Source of the DNA: TMED23 sp913054205
GTDB lineage: Bacteria; Pseudomonadota; Alphaproteobacteria; Rhodospirillales; UBA2165
Length of the DNA stretch: 36,405 nucleotides
Direction of reading: 5' to 3'
NCBI GenBank assembly: GCA_046582495.1
Contig: JAYGEG010000175.1
Coordinates: forward strand, 1 to 36,405
Positions 1-7,153 of the stretch are shown here, piece by piece. The translations under genes and the position numbers were made by a program. The notes beneath the pieces were generated by a model. That model made no database searches. It was not told where the DNA came from and was given only the letters and a program-made list of their open reading frames with translations. The number at the start of each line of letters is the position of its first letter. Position 1 is the first letter of the stretch.

Positions 1-2
1 TA

Positions 3-62
3 ACCGGGGGAACCCGCGGGATTGGAGCAGCGACTTCAATCAGATTAAAAGAAGACGGATTT
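3..62 (+). pseudogene. 5' fragment of a PhaB-like SDR reductase
   Basis: The frame beginning at base 3 reads TGGTRGIGAATSIRLKEDGF, which is the Rossmann glycine motif (TGxxxGIG) and first helix of acetoacetyl-CoA reductase-type short-chain dehydrogenases. Beyond about base 62 the frame no longer resembles the family and it stops at base 95, so only the beginning of the enzyme is present. Whether the gene begins properly to the left of the window cannot be seen. This is most simply a broken gene end in a mosaic region. The match is short, so the exact subfamily is uncertain. Confidence 0.5.
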
Positions 63-225
63 GAGGGGAAACCAAGGCAATTGAAAATAATTTAAGCATA
101 TTGTGTATCTCCTGAGTTCACTTTGAGCACTGCCGACGCAAAGCCATTTGTATCGGCGTTCAAGAGATAAATACCGCTAGGCAGAAGTTATTCCGATTTC
201 AAAGATATTTTTCAGATGTGCAATC

Positions 226-612
226 CTAGCCCAGCAGAAAACTAACCGCGATGATGGCGCCTATTATACCCGCGAGATCAGCGCTCAGGCCAGCTATGAG
301 TGCGTGGCGAATGCGACGTATCTGCACGGCACCAAAATAGACAGCCAATACGTAAAATGTCGTCTCTGTAGAACCTTGGAGTGTGCTGACGAGATAGCCG
401 GAGTAGCTATCGGGGCCAATTGCCGGATCATTAATCAGCGATGCCAAAATACCATAGGCACCGGAGCCAGAGAGGGCGCGCAATAATGCCATCGGCAGGG
501 CTTCTGCCGGCATACCAAACCCATCGGTAATAACGGAGATGGGCGAGATGAGCATGGCCATAGCACCACTTGCCCGGAACATACCAACAGCGACTAAAAT
601 GGCGACGAGATA
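226..612 (-). pseudogene. spmB: 3' part of spore maturation protein B-like gene (SpmB, nucleoside-recognition/gate domain)
   Basis: The last roughly 128 codons match the C-terminal half of SpmB-family membrane proteins. They include YLVAILVAVGMFRASGA, the GMPAEALPMALLR and SGSGAYG stretches, NDPAIGPDSY, LVSTLQGSTETTFYVLAVYF and a final hydrophobic helix. The family is a membrane gate-domain protein found in many non-sporulating bacteria; its role there is unclear. The N-terminal half is missing. Upstream of the Tyr at about base 610 the frame runs antisense through a histidine kinase gene, so the 5' end has been lost at a junction. The natural stop codon is intact at 226-228. Confidence 0.7.
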
Positions 613-858
613 AGTATCGCAGACACGGGAATTGGTATGAGGGCACAAGAAATTGAAACGGCGTTGACGCGGTTTGGTCAGGTCGGTCGGGAGGCACGTT
701 CTGATCAAGAAGGTACGGGATTGGGATTGCCGCTGACACGCGATCTTATTGAATTGCATGGCGGGGAATTGAAAATTGACAGTACGCCCGATATTGGCAC
801 GACTGTCAGTATCATATTTCCAAGCGAGCGAGTCGTTCCCAACCAAATTGAAAATTAA
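610..858 (+). pseudogene. 3' end of a sensor histidine kinase (HATPase domain), 5' part missing
   Basis: Read from about base 610 the plus strand encodes ISIADTGIGM followed by an F-box (FGQV), then GTGLGLPLTRDLIELHGG and GTTVSIIFP. These are the G1, F and G2 boxes of the HATPase_c ATP lid of a histidine kinase. The PAS/HisKA portion and most of the ATPase domain are absent. The matching sequence stops where the opposite-strand spmB fragment begins. The stop codon at 856-858 overlaps the xthA stop region by a few bases in a convergent arrangement, which looks like the native right-hand neighbour. An internal ATG at 637 could open a frame, but the product would lack any complete domain. Confidence 0.7.
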
Positions 859-1628
859 AGATCAAGCTCACACCAAACCGGCGTGTGGTCAGATGGTTTT
901 TCCCAGCCCCTTGGTGTGCGATCAACCCCAGATGCCGTTAGGATATCGGCGGCTTGTGGCGACAGCATTAAGTGATCGATGCGAATACCATTGTCTTTGT
1001 TCCAAGCGCCGGCGCGATAATCCCAATAGGAATAACGCCCGGCCTCGGGGTTGAAGACGCGGAAAGCATCTGTCAGTCCAAGATAGATGAACTTTCGCCA
1101 AGCGGCGTGAGTCTCCGGCCGAAACAAGGCATCACCGCGCCAACTCTCGGGATCATGAACATCGGCGTCTTCCGGGATAACGTTATAGTCTCCACCTAGA
1201 ACGAAAGCGTCTTCTGTTGTCAGCAGTTCTTTCGCTCGGTCGTAGAGACGTTCCATGAATTCAAGTTTATAGGGATATTTCTCGGTATCGACCGGATTAC
1301 CGTTTGGCAAATAAATAGCAGCCACTCGAACGTCGCCGGTAAAGCCTTCGATGTAGCGCGCCTGTTCGTCGCTGGGATCACCCGGCAGTTCGGTTAGCTC
1401 GATATCGATTGGCGATTTGGAAAGGATTGCGACGCCGTTATAGGTCTTTTGGCCAGAGACCGCGATGTTGTAGCCTTTATCTTCGACCTCTGCATGGGGA
1501 AAGGCTTCTGCGACACATTTGAGTTCTTGGAGCAACACAATATCGGGCGAGAAATCGTCCAGCCATCTTAGCAGATGAGGGAGACGCGCCTTCACCGAAT
1601 TGACATTCCATGTCGCAATTTTAACCAT
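855..1628 (-). CDS. xthA: Exodeoxyribonuclease III (AP endonuclease)
   Basis: This 257-residue protein is a complete member of the EEP (exonuclease-endonuclease-phosphatase) family. It cleaves the backbone at abasic sites and removes 3' blocks during base-excision repair in the cytoplasm. The N-terminal motif TWNVNSVKARL carries the Asn (residue 8) and LLQELK carries the metal-binding Glu (residue 35). GGDYNVIPEDADV holds the central Asp/Asn pair and SDHTPVW (246-252) the catalytic Asp-His. The length is normal for the family. It starts at ATG 1628, just downstream of a terminator that closes the erpA-like gene, so it probably has its own promoter or depends on read-through. Confidence 0.93.
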   Translation of the reverse strand: MVKIATWNVNSVKARLPHLLRWLDDFSPDIVLLQELKCVAEAFPHAEVEDKGYNIAVSGQKTYNGVAILSKSPIDIELTELPGDPSDEQARYIEGFTGDVRVAAIYLPNGNPVDTEKYPYKLEFMERLYDRAKELLTTEDAFVLGGDYNVIPEDADVHDPESWRGDALFRPETHAAWRKFIYLGLTDAFRVFNPEAGRYSYWDYRAGAWNKDNGIRIDHLMLSPQAADILTASGVDRTPRGWEKPSDHTPVWCELDL

Positions 1629-1641
1629 TTAAATACTATCC

Positions 1642-1670
1642 AAAAAAAAGACCCTGCACTTGGTGGGTCT
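1642..1670 (-). terminator. Rho-independent terminator of the erpA-like gene
   Basis: On the minus strand AGACCC (1665-1670) pairs with GGGTCT (1649-1654) and is followed directly by a run of eight T. It lies 37 bases after the erpA-like stop codon and just before the xthA start. Confidence 0.75.
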
Positions 1671-1706
1671 CTTCATAACACATTTGGTAGGGCGGCTAAA
1701 AGCACC

Positions 1707-2036
1707 CTAGATTGCAAATGAAACGCCGCAGCCACAGGACGAAGTTGCGTTTGGAATGTTCAGCTTAAAAGCCGAGCCGATGAGATCTTCAACAAAATCG
1801 ACTTCCGAGCTGCCGAGGATTTCGAGCGACATGTCGTCAATGACAACCTTCACGCCATGGGCCTCAAAGATTAAATCGTCATCTGTTTGAATGGCATCAA
1901 GATCAAAACTATAGGAAAATCCTGAACATCCTCCGGCAGAGACCGTAATACGCAGCATCAGCTTATCATCCCCTTGGGAGGAGATCATCTCAGTCACGCG
2001 ATTGGCGGCACTTTCAGTAATAGATAAAGCGTTCAT
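1707..2036 (-). CDS. erpA: A-type iron-sulfur carrier protein (ErpA/IscA/HesB family)
   Basis: This 109-residue protein belongs to the Fe-S biogenesis A-type carriers, which accept a cluster from the ISC or SUF scaffold and pass it to apo-enzymes. The three cluster-ligand cysteines are present: Cys37 in SAGGCSGF, and Cys101 and Cys103 in SSCGCGVSF near the C terminus. The ATG at 2036 was chosen because an 18-codon extension to 2090 would begin upstream of the likely transcription start and lies in promoter and operator sequence. Within the A-type family it could be ErpA or IscA; ErpA is favoured because it stands alone, away from isc or suf genes. A terminator follows the gene. Confidence 0.85.
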   Translation of the reverse strand: MNALSITESAANRVTEMISSQGDDKLMLRITVSAGGCSGFSYSFDLDAIQTDDDLIFEAHGVKVVIDDMSLEILGSSEVDFVEDLIGSAFKLNIPNATSSCGCGVSFAI

Positions 2037-2065
2037 ACTCAATTCTCTAAACTTCGAAACATTTA

Positions 2066-2086
2066 CGTAATGATAACAATTCGCAA
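2066..2086 (-). promoter_or_regulatory. Candidate Fur-like iron-responsive operator
   Basis: On the minus strand, TTGCGAATTGTTATCATTAC resembles the imperfect palindrome recognised by Fur-family regulators (the GCGAATnnTTATCATT type). It sits right at the expected transcription start of the erpA-like gene, where a repressor would block initiation. The assignment rests on motif resemblance only. Confidence 0.4.
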
Positions 2087-2088
2087 GC

Positions 2089-2118
2089 ATTATGTAAGCC
2101 TAAATTATAAATTGTCAA
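2089..2118 (-). promoter_or_regulatory. Sigma-70-type promoter of the erpA-like gene
   Basis: The minus strand carries a consensus -35 box TTGACA (2113-2118) and a -10-like CATAAT (2089-2094), separated by 18 bases. Initiation would be expected near 2082, leaving a leader of about 45 nt before the ATG at 2036. Confidence 0.5.
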
Positions 2119-2186
2119 TTAACTGTGCTTTTGATGAAAGAAATAGGAAGACATCCTACTAATATCCCGGTATGCGACCAAACTAT

Positions 2187-2216
2187 GGATACGCGGATCA
2201 AGTCCGCGTATGACGG
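2187..2216. repeat. Short intergenic palindrome (GGATxCGxGGATCAAGTC type)
   Basis: The arms ATACGCGGA (2189-2197) and TCCGCGTAT (2203-2211) flank a short loop CTCAAG-like centre and are followed by GACGG. The same layout, with different arm bases, recurs at 4035-4062 and 15191-15218. This pattern is typical of short dispersed intergenic palindromes in alphaproteobacteria. The rest of 2119-2376 shows no gene that I can support. Confidence 0.6.
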
Positions 2217-2376
2217 ATAGGTGTTTTATCTTCTATGACGGCGTCAGAGAGGATTTTTCAAATTTATAATTGGCTGTAAAACTAAAATTGACTACACTTA
2301 TTAGCATATGTACGGAAAACCCCCTTAAATGGAGACATATCAGAACGCAAACGAGCGCAATTTGTTTGTTGGCTCA

Positions 2377-2494
2377 AAGGGGGTACGGAAAAGAGTTGGT
2401 TTCGGTATGGGCGGAAAATGTCCGCTATCGAGGGTAAAGCGGACGCATTTTATAGATGGCTTAATCGTCCGCTAATAGCCAGCAGCGGACATTA
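2377..2494 (+). repeat. Two-hairpin dispersed repeat, copy A
   Basis: The element begins with GGGGGTACGGAAAAGAGTTG and continues with GGTTTCGGTATGGG. Two successive hairpins follow with the same stem, TGTCCGCT...AGCGGAC (2419-2444) and GTCCGCT...AGCGGAC (2467-2490). It aligns along its length with copy B (26758-26878, inverted) and copy C (25273-25380), and its right half aligns with copy D (3036-3097). Confidence 0.75.
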
Positions 2495-2581
2495 TTTCAG
2501 GAGCATATCTATCTCTGTCTAAAGAGGGGACATGTTGTGTTACCATGGATTAACTTGTATTTCCGACTGAGGACCATCCCG

Positions 2582-3028
2582 GTGAAACCTGTAACCATAG
2601 TCCTTACTTTATTGATGATGTTCGTCGGTGGAGCGGCAGAGGCGGAAACCGTCAAAACTACGGATGGGCGCACAATTATTCTCAAAAAAGATGGAACCTA
2701 TAAAATTCTGAAGGATGTGCCAAAAATCGAATATCAATCAGTGGATATAAATAACCTTAAACTGAATGCAGATAGTTGGGTCGAAAAGAAAGTAAAAGTA
2801 AATGGTTATTTGAAGGTTGTTGGCACAAGAGGTGATAGCGGATCGATCAGTAATACGTTGTCTAGAACCTTCAGCTTTCGGGCCGATTTATCATCAATTA
2901 TCGGTGCCACCAAACAGCGTCTTCAAAATGAATGCAAACTTCAATGCCGTATTCTTCTGACGGGTAAATTTATGAAGGACGGTGTTTTTGACTATAAAAT
3001 CGTAGTAGACGAGGTCGTCTTTCCATAA
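2582..3028 (+). CDS. Hypothetical secreted protein
   Basis: I do not recognise this protein beyond its general layout. From the GTG at 2582 it has a clear signal peptide: a Lys, a hydrophobic stretch (VTIVLTLLMMFVGG) and an Ala-x-Ala site before ETVKTTDGRTI. A short DGRTIILKKDGTYKIL motif follows, common in small exported proteins, and then a roughly 100-residue domain with two close cysteines (NECKLQC). The start was chosen for GAGGA eight bases upstream and for the clean signal peptide. A GTG at 2537, also with a good Shine-Dalgarno sequence (GAGGGG), would add 15 residues. The gene lies between two copies of the dispersed repeat, and I see no operon partner. Confidence 0.65.
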   Translation: MKPVTIVLTLLMMFVGGAAEAETVKTTDGRTIILKKDGTYKILKDVPKIEYQSVDINNLKLNADSWVEKKVKVNGYLKVVGTRGDSGSISNTLSRTFSFRADLSSIIGATKQRLQNECKLQCRILLTGKFMKDGVFDYKIVVDEVVFP

Positions 3029-3035
3029 TTCGTTC

Positions 3036-3097
3036 CGCCAAAGCAGACACTAATAAGATGGTGCCAAAGAGTCAGCTATTAGCCAAAAACGGACATG
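3036..3097 (+). repeat. Two-hairpin dispersed repeat, copy D (right half)
   Basis: CAAAGCAGACACTAATAAGA followed by AGTCAGCTATTAGCCAAAAA and CGGACAT aligns with the second half of copy B. The left half is missing, as though lost at the end of the preceding gene. The stem bases have drifted, so this copy looks degenerate. Confidence 0.6.
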
Positions 3098-3103
3098 GCC
3101 ACG

Positions 3104-3190
3104 TTATGATGATGAACCTAGATGTGCGCCAATGACAACAATGGCAACAATTGCGATACTGGCGATAATCCAAGATAACTTACCGGGCAT
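3104..3190 (-). CDS. Small single-span membrane protein (28 aa)
   Basis: A 28-codon frame starts at ATG 3190 six bases after a strong Shine-Dalgarno sequence (GGGAGG). It encodes MPGKLSW, then a 15-residue hydrophobic segment (IIASIAIVAIVVIGA), then HLGSSS and a stop. The layout of basic N-terminus, one membrane helix and short polar tail is that of a genuine small membrane protein, not random sequence. It lies between the esterase gene (same strand, upstream) and repeat copy D, so it could be co-transcribed with the esterase. I know no family for it. Confidence 0.5.
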   Translation of the reverse strand: MPGKLSWIIASIAIVAIVVIGAHLGSSS

Positions 3191-3262
3191 AAAATCCTCC
3201 CTATATTCATCTTCTCTGAATAAGTTTGTTCTGATTGTACTTCGACCAATGGAACAGTTAAT

Positions 3263-3928
3263 TCATTGCGATTTTATTTCCATATAATTCGACAGAAATC
3301 GTAAGCCATTAACGAGGGCTTCCTTATTTAGGTTGTGACCCAAGTCTCGGCATATATGGTTTTTGACTGATATTTTCTCTTTCATAAAAAATGAGTTTGC
3401 GTCTGATATTTTTTCAACTGGTATGGTGCTATCATTGGCGCCATGAACCAACAGTATTGGTGGTCGCGACCTTATGCTGTCACTCAGTTTACCGGCATTC
3501 AAAATTTGGCCTGAGAATGAAAGGATGCCGCCAATCTGATCATTTCGGGTTAGACCACTATGGAGTGCCACGATCGCACCTTGAGAAAAGCCAACATAAA
3601 AAACGTCTTGAGGAGTCAAGTTGAATTCATTCAAATAGTAATCAACCGTTTGATTGACCATGGAACAGGCATCTTCTATCTCAAAATACATATTGTCTGT
3701 TGCTGAGCCATTGGTGTTGAACCATCTATATTCATCACCATCACATATTGGCCCATTTGGAGTGACCACATAAGCATTTTGGAAATGTTTTGAGAATTGT
3801 TCGCTTACCTTAGAAAATTCGTCGCCGCTTGAGTTGAACCCGTGCAGCATAACAATGAGATTTTTGACTTCTGACTTCCCGTGCCATTCTTGAATTCCGG
3901 ATAATGGTGGCGTGAAAAAGGCGTCCAT
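3263..3928 (-). CDS. Alpha/beta hydrolase of the phospholipase/carboxylesterase family
   Basis: This 221-residue protein has the layout of bacterial carboxylesterase/acyl-protein-thioesterase-like enzymes, which hydrolyse short esters or thioesters. NLIVMLHGFNSSGDEF gives the oxyanion region and GFSQG carries the nucleophilic serine. HGANDSTIP carries the catalytic Asp and the GHNL motif near the C terminus the catalytic His. No signal peptide is present, so it is probably cytoplasmic. The ATG at 3928 has AAGGA eight bases upstream. A TTG-initiated frame with its own strong ribosome site overlaps its 5' end (see 3805-4014). The physiological substrate is unknown. Confidence 0.82.
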   Translation of the reverse strand: MDAFFTPPLSGIQEWHGKSEVKNLIVMLHGFNSSGDEFSKVSEQFSKHFQNAYVVTPNGPICDGDEYRWFNTNGSATDNMYFEIEDACSMVNQTVDYYLNEFNLTPQDVFYVGFSQGAIVALHSGLTRNDQIGGILSFSGQILNAGKLSDSIRSRPPILLVHGANDSTIPVEKISDANSFFMKEKISVKNHICRDLGHNLNKEALVNGLRFLSNYMEIKSQ

Positions 3929-4014
3929 TGTTCACATCCTTCATAAATTACTTCCATCTCAGAGAACGTCACACTCCGATACGGTAACCACTGGGTTTCC
4001 GTATAGCCACTCAA
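3805..4014 (-). CDS. Possible small overlapping frame upstream of the esterase
   Basis: A TTG at 4014 is preceded six bases upstream by a near-perfect ribosome site (GGAGGA, 4021-4026). The first 28 codons (SGYTETQWLPYRSVTFSEME, then VIYEGCEQ) read like real protein before the frame runs into the other frame of the esterase gene. It may be a leader peptide coupled to the esterase, or the N-terminal part of a gene that has been frameshifted. I do not recognise it. The portion overlapping the esterase is probably not meaningful. Confidence 0.25.
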   Translation of the reverse strand: MSGYTETQWLPYRSVTFSEMEVIYEGCEQWTPFSRHHYPEFKNGTGSQKSKISLLCCTGSTQAATNFLR

Positions 4015-4034
4015 TTTATGTCCTCCAATTAAAT

Positions 4035-4112
4035 CGTCATCCCGGCCCCCGAGCCGGGATCCAGAAAGCTACAATTGATCGAGTGCGGATAAAAACTGGA
4101 TCCCGGTTCAAG
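4035..4112. repeat. Intergenic palindrome, GGATCCCGG type
   Basis: CATCCCGGC (4038-4046) and GCCGGGATCC (4053-4062) form the first palindrome. A half-copy, CTGGATCCCGGTTCAAG (4096-4112), follows after about 35 bases, as if another palindrome inserted or decayed. It fills the space in front of dgt. Confidence 0.55.
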
Positions 4113-4163
4113 TTTCGATATGTCTTATGGGACTGTTAAGCAATATCGGCTAAGTTGTTGGTT

Positions 4164-5354
4164 ATGAAACAAAGTCTTACAGAATTTAAGGGCTCCGTGA
4201 ACGCCTTGGTGCCCTACGCTTGTTTTCCGGAACAAAGCAAAGGGCGTTTGGTAGCTGAATCTGAAAGCACCACACGAAATTGCTTCCAAAGGGATAGGGA
4301 TCGTATTATTCACTCCACCGCTTTCCGGCGGCTGGAATATAAAACCCAGGTTTTTGTAAATCACGAAGGCGATCACTATCGAACGCGGCTGACCCATACG
4401 CTTGAAGTGTCGCAAATTGCGCGAACCTTGGCTCGATGTTTGGGATTAAACGAAGACCTCGCCGAGGCGGTCGCGCTGGCCCATGATTTGGGGCATCCGC
4501 CTTTTGGACACGCCGGCGAATACGCTCTCTCGGAGCTAATGGAGCCCTATGGCGGCTTTGACCACAATGCTCAATCATTGTCCGTTGTTGCAAGATTGGA
4601 ACGGCGCTACCCGAATTTTGATGGTCTGAATTTGACCTGGGAGACCATCGAAGGCGTGGTTAAACACAATGGTCCGTTGATTGACGCTGGCGGTGATAAA
4701 AAGTTGCCGCGTGAAATCGTCGATTACAATTCAAAGAATGATTTAAGGCTCGATACTTTCGCCAGTGCGGAAGCTCAAGTGGCCGCGTTGGCAGATGACA
4801 TTGCCTATAACAACCATGACATTGACGACGGTTTGCGGGCCGATTTATTCAACATGGAAGATATGTTCGAACTTCCGCTCGTTGGCGAGATTTTTCAGGA
4901 TGTCATCAAAAAACATTCCGACATCGATAAAGCCCGTCAACGCCATGAAGCGGTGCGCGATTTGATAGGCCATATGGTGAACGATTGTTTGACACAAACC
5001 CAACAACAGTTAAAAGAAGCGGCACCGTCGACGGTCGAGGACATTCGAGCCTTAGACCACCAAGTTGTTTCGTTTTCTGCTGAAATGCACGCGATCGATA
5101 GAGGTCTGAAAGACTTCTTATTTGAAAATATGTATCGCCATTCACGCGTGAACAAAATGACCGATCAAGCGCGTTTGGTGGTGCGGGATTTGTTTGAATT
5201 ATTGTTGGCGCAGCCGGAAATGTTACCCGCCGAGTGGCACCAACAGGTAGACGGTAAAACGGAAGAACAGACGGCTCATGTGGTGGCTGATTATATCGCT
5301 GGAATGACCGACCGCTTTGCCAATGAAGAACACATGAAGTTAACGAATAAATAG
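4164..5354 (+). CDS. dgt: Deoxyguanosinetriphosphate triphosphohydrolase-like HD protein
   Basis: This 396-residue HD-superfamily hydrolase belongs to the dGTPase-like type that splits a dNTP into the deoxynucleoside and tripolyphosphate, affecting dNTP pools. The metal-binding set is present: His78 in RLTHTLEV, His107-Asp108 in LAHDLGHPPFGH, and a later Asp in DDIAYNNHDIDD. The N-terminal DRDRIIHSTAFRRLEYKTQV motif is the signature of this family. The ATG at 4164 was preferred to a TTG nine bases earlier; neither has a strong ribosome site. It lies 26 bases ahead of argS and may share its transcript. This xth/erpA/dgt/argS order is common in alphaproteobacteria. Confidence 0.92.
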   Translation: MKQSLTEFKGSVNALVPYACFPEQSKGRLVAESESTTRNCFQRDRDRIIHSTAFRRLEYKTQVFVNHEGDHYRTRLTHTLEVSQIARTLARCLGLNEDLAEAVALAHDLGHPPFGHAGEYALSELMEPYGGFDHNAQSLSVVARLERRYPNFDGLNLTWETIEGVVKHNGPLIDAGGDKKLPREIVDYNSKNDLRLDTFASAEAQVAALADDIAYNNHDIDDGLRADLFNMEDMFELPLVGEIFQDVIKKHSDIDKARQRHEAVRDLIGHMVNDCLTQTQQQLKEAAPSTVEDIRALDHQVVSFSAEMHAIDRGLKDFLFENMYRHSRVNKMTDQARLVVRDLFELLLAQPEMLPAEWHQQVDGKTEEQTAHVVADYIAGMTDRFANEEHMKLTNK

Positions 5355-5380
5355 ACCAAGATACGCTGAAGATTAAATTT

Positions 5381-7153
5381 ATGACCCTGACTACCTTAAA
5401 TCATTTTGAATATATGCGCGATTGCGTTGTGGAGATTTTAACCGGCCTCGCGAGCACTGGCACATTGCCAGCTGACACAGATTTTTCCCGCGTCTCAGTG
5501 GAGCCGACGCGTGATCCAAAACATGGTGATATCGCCACCAACGCGGCGATGGTTCTAGCAAAACCCGCCGGGTTAAAGCCCCATGATCTTGCCGGCGATA
5601 TCGTCGCTGGTTTGAAAAATATTGACGCCGTGACCAGCGCCGAAATAGCGGGGCCAGGCTTTATCAATATTGTTCTGGCCGATGATTTTTGGCACGCTCG
5701 ACTTGGGGAAGTTCTGGCAGCCGGAACCCAATATGGCACGTCTCAAATTGGTAACGGCAAAAAGATCAATGTTGAGTATGTTTCAGCCAATCCAACCGGT
5801 CCAATGCATGTTGGCCATGGCCGCGGCGCCGTCATCGGCGATGTGCTCGCCAATCTTTTAGCGAAAGCCGGTTATGACGTTACCAAAGAATATTATATTA
5901 ATGATGCCGGCGCTCAGATCGATGTGTTGGCACGCTCGCTTCATAGGCGTTATCTCGAAGCGCTTGGTGAAGATATTGGTGAAATGCCGGAAGGACTTTA
6001 TCCCGGTGACTATCTCGTCGGCGCTGGAAAAGATCTCGCGGGGCGCGATGGCGACAAATGGCAAGGCGTTGACGAAGAGAACTGGCTTGGACCGATTCGC
6101 GATTTTGCCATAGATGCGATGATGGATTTGATCCGAGAGGACCTCGCCGCGCTAGGCGTGGAACATAATACTTTCAGTTCTGAACGCGTTTTAGTTGGCG
6201 GCGGCGGTGTTGATGCGGTGATGAAAACGCTGGAAGATCGCGATCTCATTTATACCGGTGTGCTCGCGCCGCCGAAGGGCAAAAAGCCTGAGGATTGGGA
6301 AGAACGTCCACAAACGCTCTTCCGGGCAACGAATTTTGGTGATGATGTCGATCGACCTGTGAAAAAGTCAGATGGTTCCTGGACCTATTTCGCCACCGAC
6401 ATGGCTTATCATTTAGACAAGTTTAACCGCGGCTTTGCGGGCATGATAGACGTTTGGGGCGCCGACCACGGCGGCTACGTCAAACGCATGCAGGCAGCCG
6501 TTAAAGCGCTGACGGAAGAGGGCGGCGAACTGGATATAAAGCTTTGCCAAATGGTCAATTTAATGGACAAAGGCGAGCCTGTTAAAATGTCTAAGCGGGC
6601 AGGGACCTTTGTAACTCTTCGCGAAGTGATAGATGAAGTCGGCAAAGATGTTGTCCGCTTCATTATGCTAACCCGAAAGAATGATGCCCAACTTGATTTC
6701 GATCTGACAAAAGTAATGGAACAAAGTCGCGATAATCCGGTATTCTATGTACAATATTCGCACGCCCGGTGTTGTTCGGTTTTGCGCCATGCCGGGGAAA
6801 TGTTTGAGACCACTGAAATTTCAAACGAAGCTCTGCAAAAAGCTGATTTCAATCGCTTGACCGATTCAGCGGAGCTTGCTTTGATCAAGATGATGGCAGC
6901 TTGGCCACAAATGGTGGAAAGTGCTGCAGAGGCCCATGAACCACATAGGATCGCGTATTACCTCCATGATGTATCAGCTGCATTTCATGCGCTTTGGACC
7001 AAAGGAAGCAAAGATGATACCAGCCTTCGATTTCTGTCAGAGGAGGATCGTCCTTTGACTTTGGCGCGTTTGGCGATGGTAAAAGCATTGGCGACGGTGA
7101 TTGCTTCCGGTTTGGAAGTGATGGGCGTCGTGCCGGTCGAGGAGATGCGCTAA
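5381..7153 (+). CDS. argS: Arginyl-tRNA synthetase
   Basis: This 590-residue class I aminoacyl-tRNA synthetase charges tRNA-Arg. The N-terminal additional domain (residues 1-120) is followed by the HIGH-type motif HVGH (143-146, in ANPTGPMHVGHGRG) and the Rossmann catalytic core. A KMSK loop appears at 402-405 (VKMSKRAG). ArgS of many species has a degenerate KMSK, but here it is canonical. A C-terminal DALR anticodon-binding domain completes the protein. Its stop codon overlaps the start of the SPOR gene by one base, so the two are translationally coupled. Confidence 0.96.
   Translation: MTLTTLNHFEYMRDCVVEILTGLASTGTLPADTDFSRVSVEPTRDPKHGDIATNAAMVLAKPAGLKPHDLAGDIVAGLKNIDAVTSAEIAGPGFINIVLADDFWHARLGEVLAAGTQYGTSQIGNGKKINVEYVSANPTGPMHVGHGRGAVIGDVLANLLAKAGYDVTKEYYINDAGAQIDVLARSLHRRYLEALGEDIGEMPEGLYPGDYLVGAGKDLAGRDGDKWQGVDEENWLGPIRDFAIDAMMDLIREDLAALGVEHNTFSSERVLVGGGGVDAVMKTLEDRDLIYTGVLAPPKGKKPEDWEERPQTLFRATNFGDDVDRPVKKSDGSWTYFATDMAYHLDKFNRGFAGMIDVWGADHGGYVKRMQAAVKALTEEGGELDIKLCQMVNLMDKGEPVKMSKRAGTFVTLREVIDEVGKDVVRFIMLTRKNDAQLDFDLTKVMEQSRDNPVFYVQYSHARCCSVLRHAGEMFETTEISNEALQKADFNRLTDSAELALIKMMAAWPQMVESAAEAHEPHRIAYYLHDVSAAFHALWTKGSKDDTSLRFLSEEDRPLTLARLAMVKALATVIASGLEVMGVVPVEEMR

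Noticed and set aside
92..187. Minus-strand frame ending GFASAVLKVNSGDTQYA
   Set aside because: Only 31 codons between stops with no start codon; a chance frame cannot be excluded and I see no family match.
2037..2090. An 18-codon N-terminal extension of the erpA-like gene
   Set aside because: It would overlap the operator and begin upstream of the predicted transcription start; family members start at the MNALSITESA region.
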